From positions 1 through 50,467 of the forward strand of contig JAIRJW010000056.1 in NCBI GenBank assembly GCA_031260455.1: a stretch of 50,467 bases of DNA, written 5' to 3'. This document shows positions 9,060 through 16,887 of the stretch, one piece after another. The notes below the pieces were generated by a model, which ran no database searches, was not told the DNA's origin, and saw only the letters and a list, made by a program, of their open reading frames with translations. A program made the translations under genes and the position numbers. The stretch is from Fluviicola sp. Its GTDB lineage: Bacteria; Bacteroidota; Bacteroidia; Flavobacteriales_D; Crocinitomicaceae. How positions within the stretch are numbered: position 1 is the stretch's first letter; each line of letters begins with the position of its first letter.

Positions 9060-9091
9060 TTGAAAGTGGACAGCTTGTTTACCTAATTTAG
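9060..9091 (+). promoter_or_regulatory. Possible promoter before the truncated WYL-type regulator
   Basis: TTG at 9060-9062 is followed after 21 bases by TAATTTAG at 9084-9091, one base off the TAnnTTTG consensus. It lies about 130 bases before the ATG at 9219 and could serve the regulator and, by read-through, the injection-system operon. Confidence 0.25.
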
Positions 9092-9218
9092 GTTCGGAAC
9101 TACTTGTGATGCCATGATTGTTACTCTTATCCGATCTTCATTCGAAAACATTCCCGGAAGGAATCTTTCAGTGTGCCCGGATTGGTTTTGCTGGGCGTCG
9201 CATTATTCATAGAACAAC

Positions 9219-9608
9219 ATGCCTCAAAACAAATTTGCACTTGCCCGATATGCCATTATCGATAAGTTACTGAAGAAAAACAACTACGTCAAAACTTCCA
9301 CAGTTATGGAAAACTGTAAAAGAAATCTTGGGTATGAGGTTTCCCGGCGGACTATCCAGATGGATATGCATTCTATGAAGCACGATAATTTTCTCGGGCT
9401 TTTCGCTCCCATTGAATACTGCAGCAAGCGAAAAGCATACTATTACAGCGATTCCGACTACGAATTCGCTTATCAGCAACTGAATCTGAATGAAGTTGAC
9501 CTGCTGGAAAATGCCTGTAGCATTGCTGCCCGGCACTTACAACCGGATCAATGTATCATCTTGGGGGATGTTCTGTTTAAAATCAAGAAAAAATACATGA
9601 CGAAATAA
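9219..9608 (+). CDS. WYL-type transcriptional regulator N-terminal domain, lacking the WYL domain
   Basis: The 129-residue product begins MPQNKFALARYAIIDKLLKK and continues with SRRTIQMDMHSMK. This is the winged-helix start common to the DeoR-like, WYL-domain regulators of Bacteroidota, which normally run above 300 residues. Here the protein ends soon after the middle linker (QLNLNEVDLLENACSIAA) and no WYL ligand domain follows: the downstream 64 bases are non-coding and the next gene is the eCIS cap protein. It is therefore either a natural one-domain regulator or a remnant. Its position 64 bases before the first injection-system gene, on the same strand, makes it the natural candidate for local control of that operon. 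Confidence 0.8.
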   Translation: MPQNKFALARYAIIDKLLKKNNYVKTSTVMENCKRNLGYEVSRRTIQMDMHSMKHDNFLGLFAPIEYCSKRKAYYYSDSDYEFAYQQLNLNEVDLLENACSIAARHLQPDQCIILGDVLFKIKKKYMTK

Positions 9609-9672
9609 AACTTCGCCATCCGGATATATTCTTGTATGCTAATTGTTTTTTATTACCATTCATTAATGTCAA

Positions 9673-10221
9673 ATGATTTTTGAAACCATACAACTCCTCT
9701 CTCAACAACTCAATGATTATCTGAAAATCCGGTTCAGGTTGACAGAAGACATTGTGTTCATTTCACCAATCAAGGATTCCTCAAAAAGTTTTCCGAACCG
9801 GGTGGGGATCACTGTTGTGGGAATGGAACGGGAGACAGCAGGAGGAGTCAGCTTTCGGCACCGGGCGGTTTCCGAATCGACCTCGGTACAAAGTGTTCCG
9901 GCATGGCAGGTCAGCCTGAATGTGCTCATCTCCGTCGTTTTCCAGGAAAAACAATACGAAGAATCGCTTCGCCTGTTTTCGGCAGTAATTGCTTTTATCC
10001 AGAAAAACAACATGGTTCGGTCTGCCAGCGAAGATATTTCTTTTTCCCTGGAGGTCATGAATATGACCATGCACGAACTTTCCAACTTGTGGAGTATCTG
10101 TGGCGAAAATTACTATCCGTCAGTCGTTTGCAAAATCCGTTTGCTGACAGTGGATGTAGGCGAAATCGCTGATCTGTCTTACCTCATTTCCAAACCGGAA
10201 CAAACAAACAATCTCAGATGA
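9673..10221 (+). CDS. eCIS cap/sheath-terminator protein, DUF4255 (Pvc16/Afp16-like)
   Basis: The 182-residue product begins MIFETIQLLSQQLNDYLK, the usual start of DUF4255 proteins. In the Photorhabdus virulence cassette and the antifeeding prophage, the corresponding protein (Pvc16/Afp16) caps the distal end of the tube and sheath and sets where elongation stops. Family features seen are the central IGITVVGMERE-like strand region (here RVGITVVGMERETAGG), PAWQVSLNVLISVVFQEKQYEESLRLFSAVIAFIQ and the C-terminal LSNLWSICGENYYPSVVCKIRLL. The length fits. It is the first structural gene of the eCIS operon and overlaps the next by 4 bases. Confidence 0.9.
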   Translation: MIFETIQLLSQQLNDYLKIRFRLTEDIVFISPIKDSSKSFPNRVGITVVGMERETAGGVSFRHRAVSESTSVQSVPAWQVSLNVLISVVFQEKQYEESLRLFSAVIAFIQKNNMVRSASEDISFSLEVMNMTMHELSNLWSICGENYYPSVVCKIRLLTVDVGEIADLSYLISKPEQTNNLR

Positions 10222-10931
10222 CCAGTCAAAAGACATACCGTATCTGGCTGAAATTTGCGATTTCACATGATTATTTTGATGCTGAGCAATGTGGTGTAAT
10301 TCTCGAGCCCGATCACCTGACGCAAAACCTGCTTCAAAAAGCTGGAATCTTATTCAAACAACAAAGTCCATGCTCCTGGGTGCTCATTGCGGAAAATGAA
10401 ATCTCACTTGAGTTGGAAGATTCACTCACTTTTCTGATCAAAGCAGCTCGGGCAGAATTCTATTATTATACTGACGAAGTAACAACAACAATTTCCGACT
10501 GCTTCGTAGCTGATTTCAGAAAAGAAGGAATCTGGAAAATCCTGAGTTTGCCAGCCTCTGAAAATCGCTTTCTGAACCCGGAAACGGAAGTCATTGACAT
10601 CCGGCTCAAAAACCAGCAGAAGCATATTGAATTTCTCATTTTTCCTTCACAGTCTTACCTGGCTGATCCGCTTGAAATCAGGGAACAACGTGGAAAAGTG
10701 CTCTTCAATCCACTGGAGGAGTCAACACTTCCGGGAACGGACAAAAAGCTGTTCCGGATTGTCTCCTCCGAAACGATTCCGCTCAAGAAAAAAAGCGCTT
10801 ACCAGTTTCATTTGTGGGAATTGAGAAAAAGTGGGGACAATCTGTTGAGTCGTCTCCCTGATTTCCCACTGATTCAGTCGCTCTCTCCCTTCAGTCCGAA
10901 AGATACACTTACAAGCTATATCTATTTATAA
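10218..10931 (+). CDS. Unknown eCIS-operon protein between cap and sheath genes
   Basis: The 237-residue product has no signal peptide or membrane segment and no family that I recognise. It starts inside the cap gene (ATGA overlap) and ends 21 bases before the sheath gene, so it is translationally coupled to structural genes and should belong to the particle or its assembly. Visible features are mixed alpha/beta composition, a middle segment with FLIFPSQSYLADPLEIREQ and a C-terminus with LPDFPLIQSLSPFSPKDTL. The middle shows EFYYYTDEVTTTISDCFVAD. By position it could be a second cap component or a sheath assembly factor; this is only inference. Confidence 0.85.
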   Translation: MTSQKTYRIWLKFAISHDYFDAEQCGVILEPDHLTQNLLQKAGILFKQQSPCSWVLIAENEISLELEDSLTFLIKAARAEFYYYTDEVTTTISDCFVADFRKEGIWKILSLPASENRFLNPETEVIDIRLKNQQKHIEFLIFPSQSYLADPLEIREQRGKVLFNPLEESTLPGTDKKLFRIVSSETIPLKKKSAYQFHLWELRKSGDNLLSRLPDFPLIQSLSPFSPKDTLTSYIYL

Positions 10932-10952
10932 ATCAATACAATAAATCCATAT

Positions 10953-12449
10953 ATGAGTACAATGAAAACACCAGGGGTATATGTCGTTGAAAAGAACGCT
11001 TTCCCGAATTCCGTTGTTGAGGCTGCCACTGCTGTACCTGCATTTATCGGGTATACGAAGTTTGCCAAAGACGGAAACAAATCTCTGCTGAACAAACCTT
11101 GGAAAATCAATTCCATGGCTGAATTCATACAATATTTCGGCGGTCCTCCCGTCCCGAAATTCACTATCTCGGAAGCAAAAGAAGACGAAGGAGACGAAGC
11201 TCAGATAGGAACATCTCACCTGGTAATTAATGACAAAAAGTATACCGTGCAACGAAGTGACAAGTATAATTTCTACTACCTAATACGATTTTTCTTCGCA
11301 AACGGGGGTGGAACCTGTTACATTGTTTCGGTAAGCGAAGGATATTCGGAAGACTTATCCTACAACAAACTGACTGGGGGAATCACTGCTTTGCTGAAAG
11401 AGCAGGAACCAACCATGGTACTGATTCCGGAAGCTGTTTACCTGGACAAAGCAGATGATTGCTGCAAACTGCAGGCTGACAGCATCAGACATTGCGGATT
11501 CGATATGCAGAACCGCGTTGCCATACTGGATGTTTTCGACGGGTTTAAAGAAGGCGACAACATGGTCAACGATTTCCGCGAGAAAATCGGTACGGAATTC
11601 CTCGGTTATGCCACTGCTTACTATCCGTGGTTGAACACAACGATCGTCCCGGATTCAGATATCAGTTTCCTGAATATGGAAGTTCCGGATGATTTGATGA
11701 ATATTCTGACCGAAAATGACAAAGAAGGAAAACTAACCGGTTTTGTTGCCAACGTTGCTTCGGCTAAAATTGCGGATCTGAATGAACTGGACCGTGAAAC
11801 AACACACAAAGTACTGGCACGTCATTCTTCGGCATACAGCGAAATTATGCGGGAAATGTTACTGACTATCAATATGTTGCCTCCGGCTTCGGCAATGGCG
11901 GGAATTTATACCCTGGTTGATAGTACTAAAGAAGTCTGGAAAGCTCCGGCAAATATCAGTGTATCGGCTGTAATCAGCCCCACAGTGAGCATTTCTCACA
12001 AGGACCAGGAAGGATTAAACGTTCCGATGAATGGGAAAGCGGTGAATGCAATCCGCTATTTTGTAGGTGAAGGAGTGAAAGTATGGGGAGCACGTACACT
12101 GGATGGGAACTCGCTCGACTGGAGATACATCAATGTACGCAGAACCATGATTATGTTGGAAGAATCCATCAAAAACGCGGCAAAGGCCTACGTATTCGAG
12201 CCCAACGTTGCAAACACGTGGGTAAGTGTCAAAAGTATGATTACCAACTTCCTGAACGGAATATGGAAACGCGGAGGTCTGGCAGGTGCTTCACCGGAAG
12301 ATGCATTCAGCGTGCATATCGGGTTGGGTGAAACCATGACACCGGAAGATATCCTGGAAGGAATTATGCGGATCACCATCCTGGTAGCAATTTCCAGACC
12401 AGCTGAGTTCATCGAGATCACATTTCAGCAACAAATGCAAAAAAGTTAA
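10953..12449 (+). CDS. Contractile sheath protein (phage tail sheath family; Pvc2-like)
   Basis: The 498-residue product is the sheath subunit that contracts to drive the tube into a target. It opens with KTPGVYVVEKNAFPNSVVEA and AVPAFIGYT, the standard start of phage-tail-sheath proteins. The C-terminal domain includes VNAIRYFVGEGVKVWGARTL, WRYINVRRTMIMLEESI and the end IAISRPAEFIEITF-like (here LVAISRPAEFIEITFQQQ), which forms the sheath-tube contact and mesh in relatives. Only one sheath gene is present, as in AlgoCIS/MAC-type systems; Pvc and Afp carry three. It is followed by a 106-base gap with a hairpin before the tube gene. Confidence 0.96.
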   Translation: MSTMKTPGVYVVEKNAFPNSVVEAATAVPAFIGYTKFAKDGNKSLLNKPWKINSMAEFIQYFGGPPVPKFTISEAKEDEGDEAQIGTSHLVINDKKYTVQRSDKYNFYYLIRFFFANGGGTCYIVSVSEGYSEDLSYNKLTGGITALLKEQEPTMVLIPEAVYLDKADDCCKLQADSIRHCGFDMQNRVAILDVFDGFKEGDNMVNDFREKIGTEFLGYATAYYPWLNTTIVPDSDISFLNMEVPDDLMNILTENDKEGKLTGFVANVASAKIADLNELDRETTHKVLARHSSAYSEIMREMLLTINMLPPASAMAGIYTLVDSTKEVWKAPANISVSAVISPTVSISHKDQEGLNVPMNGKAVNAIRYFVGEGVKVWGARTLDGNSLDWRYINVRRTMIMLEESIKNAAKAYVFEPNVANTWVSVKSMITNFLNGIWKRGGLAGASPEDAFSVHIGLGETMTPEDILEGIMRITILVAISRPAEFIEITFQQQMQKS

Positions 12450-12479
12450 ATAAACAGAAGAGTTGGAAAAGTGTAAAGG

Positions 12480-12525
12480 GTTCAAAAGATTTCATGTCTT
12501 TAAAATCAGTTTTGAACTTTTGAAC
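12480..12525. repeat. Inverted repeat with GTTCAAAAG arms between sheath and tube genes
   Basis: GTTCAAAAG at 12480-12488 pairs with CTTTTGAAC at 12517-12525 across a 28-base loop. The same short words recur in the gap before the large baseplate gene (16825-16879), before the first effector gene (about 25565-25595) and at 30666-30690 in inverse orientation. No T-run follows, so it is not a typical terminator; an mRNA-processing or stability element is possible. Confidence 0.5.
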
Positions 12526-12555
12526 AAAAAATAATTGAATTAAAAACAAAAAATC

Positions 12556-13005
12556 ATGGCAGGAGATAAACAAGACAATGTGTGGCCACTACCGAAATTT
12601 TACTTTCAGGTAAAACTTGGTGATAAAGAAGTTCCGTTTCAGGAAGTATCCGGATTAGATATCGAAGCTCAGATTATTGAGTACAGACATGGAAACAGCA
12701 AAGAATTTTCAACGATCAAAATGCCGGGAATCAAGAAAACCGGAAACGTAACCCTGAAAAAAGGAGTTTTCGTAAAAGACAACGGATTCTGGGACTGGTT
12801 CAACAAGATTAAAATGAATACTATCGAACGTCAGACAGTCGTCATCAGCTTATTGGACGAAGCAGGAAAACCGACCATGGTCTGGACACTGAACAATGCG
12901 TGGCCTACGAAAATTACCGGAACGGATATGAAGTCCGACGGAAATGAAGTAGCTGTTGAAACCATTGAAGTGGCTCATGAAGGGTTAACAATCACAAACA
13001 GCTAA
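12556..13005 (+). CDS. Inner tube protein (T4 gp19-like; Pvc1-like)
   Basis: The 149-residue product is the subunit of the hollow inner tube that carries cargo. The family pattern is clear: WPLPKFYFQVKLGDKEVPFQEVSG at the N-terminus, then IEYRHGNS with KMPGIKKTGNVTLKKGVF, and a C-terminus with WTLNNAWPTKITGTDMKSDGNEVAVETIEVAHEGL. Length is typical (about 145-150). It has an own leader of 106 bases containing an inverted repeat, which may allow higher expression or separate mRNA stability; tube and sheath are needed in many copies. Confidence 0.95.
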   Translation: MAGDKQDNVWPLPKFYFQVKLGDKEVPFQEVSGLDIEAQIIEYRHGNSKEFSTIKMPGIKKTGNVTLKKGVFVKDNGFWDWFNKIKMNTIERQTVVISLLDEAGKPTMVWTLNNAWPTKITGTDMKSDGNEVAVETIEVAHEGLTITNS

Positions 13006-13016
13006 CGATTTGAGGC

Positions 13017-13460
13017 ATGAGTAAGCAAAAATGGGAACTTCCGGTAGCATTCTATTTCCAGGTAAAAATCGGAAATGAGGAATTTGCGTTTAAAGAAGTA
13101 ACTGGATTATCGGCCGAAATGGAAACAGAAAGTGTGAAAGAAGGGGGGGTGAATGATTTTACATACCTCCTTCCTAAACAAATCAAGCACAACAATCTGA
13201 GTCTCAAAAGAGCATTGAACCCAATCAACCGGAATGATGTGGCCTGGATCAAAAAAATCCTGGAAGGCGACTTTTCACAACCAGTTGTTCCACGGGATGT
13301 CATTGTGAATCTGCTGGGACAAGACGGCACTCCAATCTACACCTGGACCTGCTCCCAGGCCTACCCGGTGAAATGGGAAGTCGGAAACCTGGATTCCCAG
13401 TCCAACTCAATCCTGATTGAAACAATTGATTTTGCTTACACCACAATTAAACGTTCCTAA
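13017..13460 (+). CDS. Second tube-type protein (tube initiator/adaptor; Pvc5/Afp5-like)
   Basis: The 147-residue product is a paralogue of the preceding tube protein, with WELPVAFYFQVKIGNEEFAFKEVTGLSAEME and WTCSQAYPVKWEVGNLDSQSNSILIETIDFAYTTI. Differences such as FTYLLPKQIKHNNLSLKRALNP and WIKKILEGDFSQPV are those of the tube-initiator class (Pvc5), which forms a single layer joining tube to the spike complex. It lies 11 bases after the tube gene and 11 bases before a small DUF5908 gene, so transcription and translation are coupled. Confidence 0.92.
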   Translation: MSKQKWELPVAFYFQVKIGNEEFAFKEVTGLSAEMETESVKEGGVNDFTYLLPKQIKHNNLSLKRALNPINRNDVAWIKKILEGDFSQPVVPRDVIVNLLGQDGTPIYTWTCSQAYPVKWEVGNLDSQSNSILIETIDFAYTTIKRS

Positions 13461-13471
13461 TAGCTGGGTAT

Positions 13472-13633
13472 ATGTCGATCATTATCAAAGAAATCAGCAT
13501 CCGGACAACTATTGAACGCAAAGCGGGGTCAAACGGGGAACTGGATCTGAATGTAGGCAAACTAAAAAAAGACATCCTCCGGGAAGTCCATGAAACGTTG
13601 CGCAAACAGCGAATAAAGAAAGGAGACCGTTAG
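13472..13633 (+). CDS. DUF5908-like small eCIS protein (Pvc6 position)
   Basis: A 53-codon gene, ATG 13472 to TAG 13633, fills the gap between the tube-initiator and the LysM tail-tip genes. It reads MSIIIKEISIRTTIERK, then a short Gly/Asn-containing linker, and ends in a basic helix KLKKDILREVHETLRKQR. This matches the DUF5908 plan: an N-terminal IKEIxIR strand, a variable linker and a C-terminal helix. In Pvc and Afp a comparably small gene (Pvc6) sits at this place. The stop TAG shares its last base with the GTG start of the next gene, supporting translational coupling. Function is not established; a role in baseplate assembly is inferred from position. Confidence 0.8.
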   Translation: MSIIIKEISIRTTIERKAGSNGELDLNVGKLKKDILREVHETLRKQRIKKGDR

Positions 13634-14289
13634 TGGGCGAATTAGTCAAACTGAAAATTCTGGGGTATGAAACCCAAAGTTATTCCGAATCAAAAAAGAG
13701 CGGGGATTTCACAACACAGGTGAACCCGGCTTCCATGAAATTGGGGAAAACACTGAATTATCAGTCGAACGGAGAAGCCCAGGGAGTTGCAAATCTGCGA
13801 AAATTCAAATCTCAGGCTCTTGATTCCCTTTCCTTTGACGTGTTGATGGATGATACCGGGATTATCCCAAGCAAAACCGGGAAGATCAAAGACCGGATCA
13901 ATCAGCTGGAAAAAGCAGTTTACCGGATCAACTCTGAGAGTCACGAACCAAGCTACGTCAAAGTAATTTGGGGAACGTTCATCTTCCGCGGAAGAATTGA
14001 AAAGATCAGTTACGACTATAACCTGTTTGCCCCTGACGGAACACCTCTGAGAGTGAAAGTTTCTTTTTCCTTCAATGGGTATTTCGACAAAGACACCACT
14101 CAGATGAATTCACCGGATCTTTCCCGGATCATCACGTTTCGTGCCGGAGACAGCATTGCCCGTTTCTGTGATGAAATCTATGGCGACGCTTCTTTTTGTC
14201 ACGAAATCGCCGCATACAATCATTTAAGTGAGTTCCGGAAAATTGAACCCGGAACCAAAATTCTCTTTCCTCCATTAGCAGCAAAATGA
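13633..14289 (+). CDS. eCIS tail-tip protein with LysM domain (Pvc7/Afp7-like)
   Basis: The 218-residue product starts at GTG 13633, overlapping the preceding stop by one base. Its N-terminal part (about 1-150) resembles the contractile-injection-system tube/hub domain, with FTTQVNPASMKLGKTLNY, ALDSLSFDVLMDDTGI and VKVIWGTFIFRGRIEKISYDYNLF. The C-terminal part (about 165-215) is a LysM domain: ITFRAGDSIARFCDEIYGD, then IAAYNHLSEFRKIEPGTKILFPP. In Pvc and Afp the counterpart links the tube initiator to the spike. The C-terminal end overlaps the next gene by 4 bases (ATGA). In this setting the LysM fold is structural and need not bind peptidoglycan. Confidence 0.93.
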   Translation: MGELVKLKILGYETQSYSESKKSGDFTTQVNPASMKLGKTLNYQSNGEAQGVANLRKFKSQALDSLSFDVLMDDTGIIPSKTGKIKDRINQLEKAVYRINSESHEPSYVKVIWGTFIFRGRIEKISYDYNLFAPDGTPLRVKVSFSFNGYFDKDTTQMNSPDLSRIITFRAGDSIARFCDEIYGDASFCHEIAAYNHLSEFRKIEPGTKILFPPLAAK

Positions 14290-16076
14290 GTGTATCACCG
14301 GAAAAAAATAGTGAAGGTCTTGTAACCTGGTCCATTTACAGTGAAGGAAATAAAATCAGCGATTCATTCGAACTGGTTTCAATCCTCGTGCGCAAAGAAG
14401 TGAACCGGATTGGTCGTGCAACACTCATTTTCGAAGCTGGTGATATGCCTCGCAAGGAAATTCCGGAAAGTGATGACGATACGTTTGCTCCCGGGAAAAA
14501 AATCCGGATCGAAGCAGGTTACCAGAGCAATGAAAAAAGCATTTTCGAAGGAATTGTCGTGACGCATAACCTGGAAATTCCCGAAAACGGATCCACAACC
14601 TTGCAGATCGAATGTGCCGATTACCTTCTGTCAGCCACTTTAAGTCGCAAAAACAAGCTGTTCGAACAAAAAAAGGACAGCGACATTATCAAAGAAATTT
14701 TAGGCACCTATCCGGGACTCAGCATCTCAGTAGATGCAACAACTTATACGCATCCCGAACTGGTTCAATATTATGCTTCCGACTGGGATTTTATCTGCTC
14801 ACGTGCCGATGCAAACGGGCTGTTGGTGATCTCGGACGGAAAAACCGTGAAGATTTCAAAACCCAATGTATCCGCAGCAGCCGTGTTGAATGTCACTTAT
14901 GGCAGCGACCTGATTTCCTTTCGGGGAGAATTGCAGACGACTGGTCAGACCACCGGAGTAGATGCCTACGCCTGGGATATTGCCACGCAGGATATGATCA
15001 AAGCGGCTTCAGCAAAACCCACGCTGAACAACCAGGGAGATAAGACTTCAGCCGCTCTGTCGGAAGCAATTGGTGGCGACCGCCAGGCAATACAAACGGA
15101 AAGCTATGGTGATACTTCACAACTTCAGGCATGGGCAGATGCACAAGCACTGAGAGCTGGCTTGGCACGAATCCGCGGCGAAATCAAATTCCAGGGAAGC
15201 TCGCTGGCTGTTCCGGGTTGTCTGATCACCCTCGCAGGTTTGGGAAAACGCTTCAACGGCGATGCCTACATCGGGATGGTTGAACACGAAATCACCGATG
15301 GAGAATGGCTCACCACTGCTGGAATGGGAATTGACCTGGAACTGGCAACTCAAAATACGGACGTGGTTACACCCCCGGCTTCGGGTTTGCTTCCCGGAAT
15401 TGAAGGATTACATATCGGGGTCGTGAAAAAAATTGATGGCGATCCGGAGAAAGAATACCGCATCCAGGTAGAAATTCCTTTGTTGAATAGTGACAAAAAC
15501 ATTGTCTGGGCACGCCTGAGCAATTTCTGGAGCAGCAACAATTACGGAGCGTTCTTCATTCCATACGTCGGGGATGAGGTCGTGCTGGGTTTTCTGAATA
15601 ACGATCCAACCTACCCGGTCGTTCTCGGAAGCATGTACAGTTCGTCCAACCTTTCCCCGCTGGAAATCGATACTAAAAACCCCAAACAGTTCCTGCAATC
15701 CAAATCCGGGTTGAAATTTGAACTGGATGACGGGAATAAAATCATCACTGTGCAAACTTCCGCTTCGAACAAAATGGTGCTGAGTGATAAGGATAAATCC
15801 ATCAGTATCACCGATCAGAACGGGAACAAGATCGAACTTTCAAGCAGTGGAATTCTGATCGAAGCCAGTAAAGGCGTGACAATCAAATCCGGAACCGAAA
15901 CAAGTATTCAAGCTGGTACGAACGGAAATTTCAATGCAAAAACATCACTGACACTGAAAAGTGTCAACATCGAAGCCAGCGCTGATGCTGGTTTTACAGC
16001 AAAAGGAAATGCCACAGCCGAACTTTCTGCCGCAGGGCAAACGACGGTGAAAGGCGCAATAGTCATGATTAACTAA
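14286..16076 (+). CDS. VgrG-like spike/hub protein (Pvc8/Afp8-like)
   Basis: The 596-residue product forms the trimeric central spike. The N-terminal half (about 1-345) is the gp27/GPD-type hub, with VRKEVNRIGRATLIFEAGDMP and YYASDWDFICSRADANGLLV. The middle (about 355-460) is a gp5-type OB domain, with GLHIGVVKKIDGDPEKEYRI, IVWARLSNFW and YVGDEVVLGFLNNDPTYPVV. The C-terminus is a beta-helical needle of short repeats such as KSISITDQNGNKIELSSSG. Length matches eCIS spikes. The PAAR tip gene follows after 6 bases, in keeping with the tip sitting on this needle. Confidence 0.96.
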   Translation: MSVSPEKNSEGLVTWSIYSEGNKISDSFELVSILVRKEVNRIGRATLIFEAGDMPRKEIPESDDDTFAPGKKIRIEAGYQSNEKSIFEGIVVTHNLEIPENGSTTLQIECADYLLSATLSRKNKLFEQKKDSDIIKEILGTYPGLSISVDATTYTHPELVQYYASDWDFICSRADANGLLVISDGKTVKISKPNVSAAAVLNVTYGSDLISFRGELQTTGQTTGVDAYAWDIATQDMIKAASAKPTLNNQGDKTSAALSEAIGGDRQAIQTESYGDTSQLQAWADAQALRAGLARIRGEIKFQGSSLAVPGCLITLAGLGKRFNGDAYIGMVEHEITDGEWLTTAGMGIDLELATQNTDVVTPPASGLLPGIEGLHIGVVKKIDGDPEKEYRIQVEIPLLNSDKNIVWARLSNFWSSNNYGAFFIPYVGDEVVLGFLNNDPTYPVVLGSMYSSSNLSPLEIDTKNPKQFLQSKSGLKFELDDGNKIITVQTSASNKMVLSDKDKSISITDQNGNKIELSSSGILIEASKGVTIKSGTETSIQAGTNGNFNAKTSLTLKSVNIEASADAGFTAKGNATAELSAAGQTTVKGAIVMIN

Positions 16077-16082
16077 GAAGCA

Positions 16083-16382
16083 ATGAGTTTAGCAGCCAGA
16101 TTAACAGATATGCACACTTGCCCGATGGTCACACCAGGTGTTCCGCCTATCCCGCACGTTGGCGGCCCGATTTCAGGTCCTGGCGCTCCAACCGTTCTGA
16201 TCGGCGGATTGCCAGCGGCAGTCATGGGAGATATGTGCATTTGCGCCGGTCCGCCCGACAGTATTGCCAAAGGATCTGCAACAGTCATGATCAGCGGAAA
16301 GCCTGCCGCACGCATGGGTGATACCTGCACACATGGCGGAGTTATTGTCCTGGGATGTCCCACCGTATTAATTGGAGGATGA
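16083..16382 (+). CDS. PAAR-domain spike-tip protein (Pvc10-like)
   Basis: The 99-residue protein is a single PAAR domain that sharpens the VgrG needle. It has the repeated Pro-Gly pattern HTCPMVTPGVPPIPHVGGPISG, the APTVLIGGLPAAVMGDMCIC core, and a C-terminal metal-site segment AARMGDTCTHGG. Cys and His residues in these motifs would bind the zinc at the tip. There is no fused toxin. Its TGA overlaps the ribosome-binding region of the gp25 gene. Two long frames overlap it on the other strand and in another frame; both are low-complexity shadows. Confidence 0.95.
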   Translation: MSLAARLTDMHTCPMVTPGVPPIPHVGGPISGPGAPTVLIGGLPAAVMGDMCICAGPPDSIAKGSATVMISGKPAARMGDTCTHGGVIVLGCPTVLIGG

Positions 16383-16383
16383 T

Positions 16384-16785
16384 ATGAACGAGAAAACCTA
16401 CTTAGGAACCGGATGGGGATTCCCGGTGCGCTTCCATCAGCACGGCGTACAGCTGGTATCCGACGAAGAAGATATCCGGGAGAGCTTGCGCATCCTGTTT
16501 TCAACCATTCCCGGAGAACGCGTTTTTCGCTACAGCTATGGCTGCCCGATTGACAAATGGGTCTTTTCGAAAATCGATCTTTCAGAACGAACTATGGTCA
16601 TCGACATCATTGAACAGGCAATCCGCGAAGGCGAACCGCGCATTATTACAGACCTGGTCGATGTGGAAATCCGCGATGCTATGGAAGGCATTTTGTGGAT
16701 CCAGGTGGATTTCACCATCCGACAAACAAACAGCAGAAGCAGCATGGTTTATCCGTTCTATTTCCTGGAAGGAACGCAGCTTTAA
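16384..16785 (+). CDS. Baseplate wedge protein of the gp25/GPW family (Pvc9-like)
   Basis: The product of 133 residues (from ATG 16384) belongs to the gp25-like lysozyme-fold wedge family that starts sheath assembly at the baseplate. Family features seen are LGTGWGFPVRF, EEDIRESLRILFSTIPGERVF and YSYGCPIDKWVFSKID, with the family EPRI motif in EGEPRIITDLVDVEIRD. An upstream TTG at 16372 in frame would add four residues; I prefer the ATG because a GGAGG lies 7-8 bases before it. The gene follows PAAR directly and is followed by a 102-base gap with a hairpin. Confidence 0.94.
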   Translation: MNEKTYLGTGWGFPVRFHQHGVQLVSDEEDIRESLRILFSTIPGERVFRYSYGCPIDKWVFSKIDLSERTMVIDIIEQAIREGEPRIITDLVDVEIRDAMEGILWIQVDFTIRQTNSRSSMVYPFYFLEGTQL

Positions 16786-16824
16786 ATTGAGAAGTGAAAA
16801 GGATCAAAACAAATTTAAAGGTTG

Positions 16825-16879
16825 AAATAGTTCAAAAAGTTCAACGAATTATAATGTTTAAAAACATATTGAACTATTT
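16825..16879. repeat. Inverted repeat with AAATAGTTCAA arms before the baseplate J gene
   Basis: AAATAGTTCAA at 16825-16835 pairs perfectly with TTGAACTATTT at 16869-16879, with a smaller TGTTTAAAAACA dyad inside the loop. It is the second copy of the GTTCAAAAG-type intercistronic element in this operon and ends 8 bases before the ATG at 16888. Confidence 0.5.
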
Positions 16880-16887
16880 ATAAATAA

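Noticed and set aside
16073..16504. 143-residue minus-strand frame over the PAAR and gp25 genes
   Set aside because: It is low-complexity Pro/Gly/Arg sequence opposite a clear PAAR domain, so it is a shadow.
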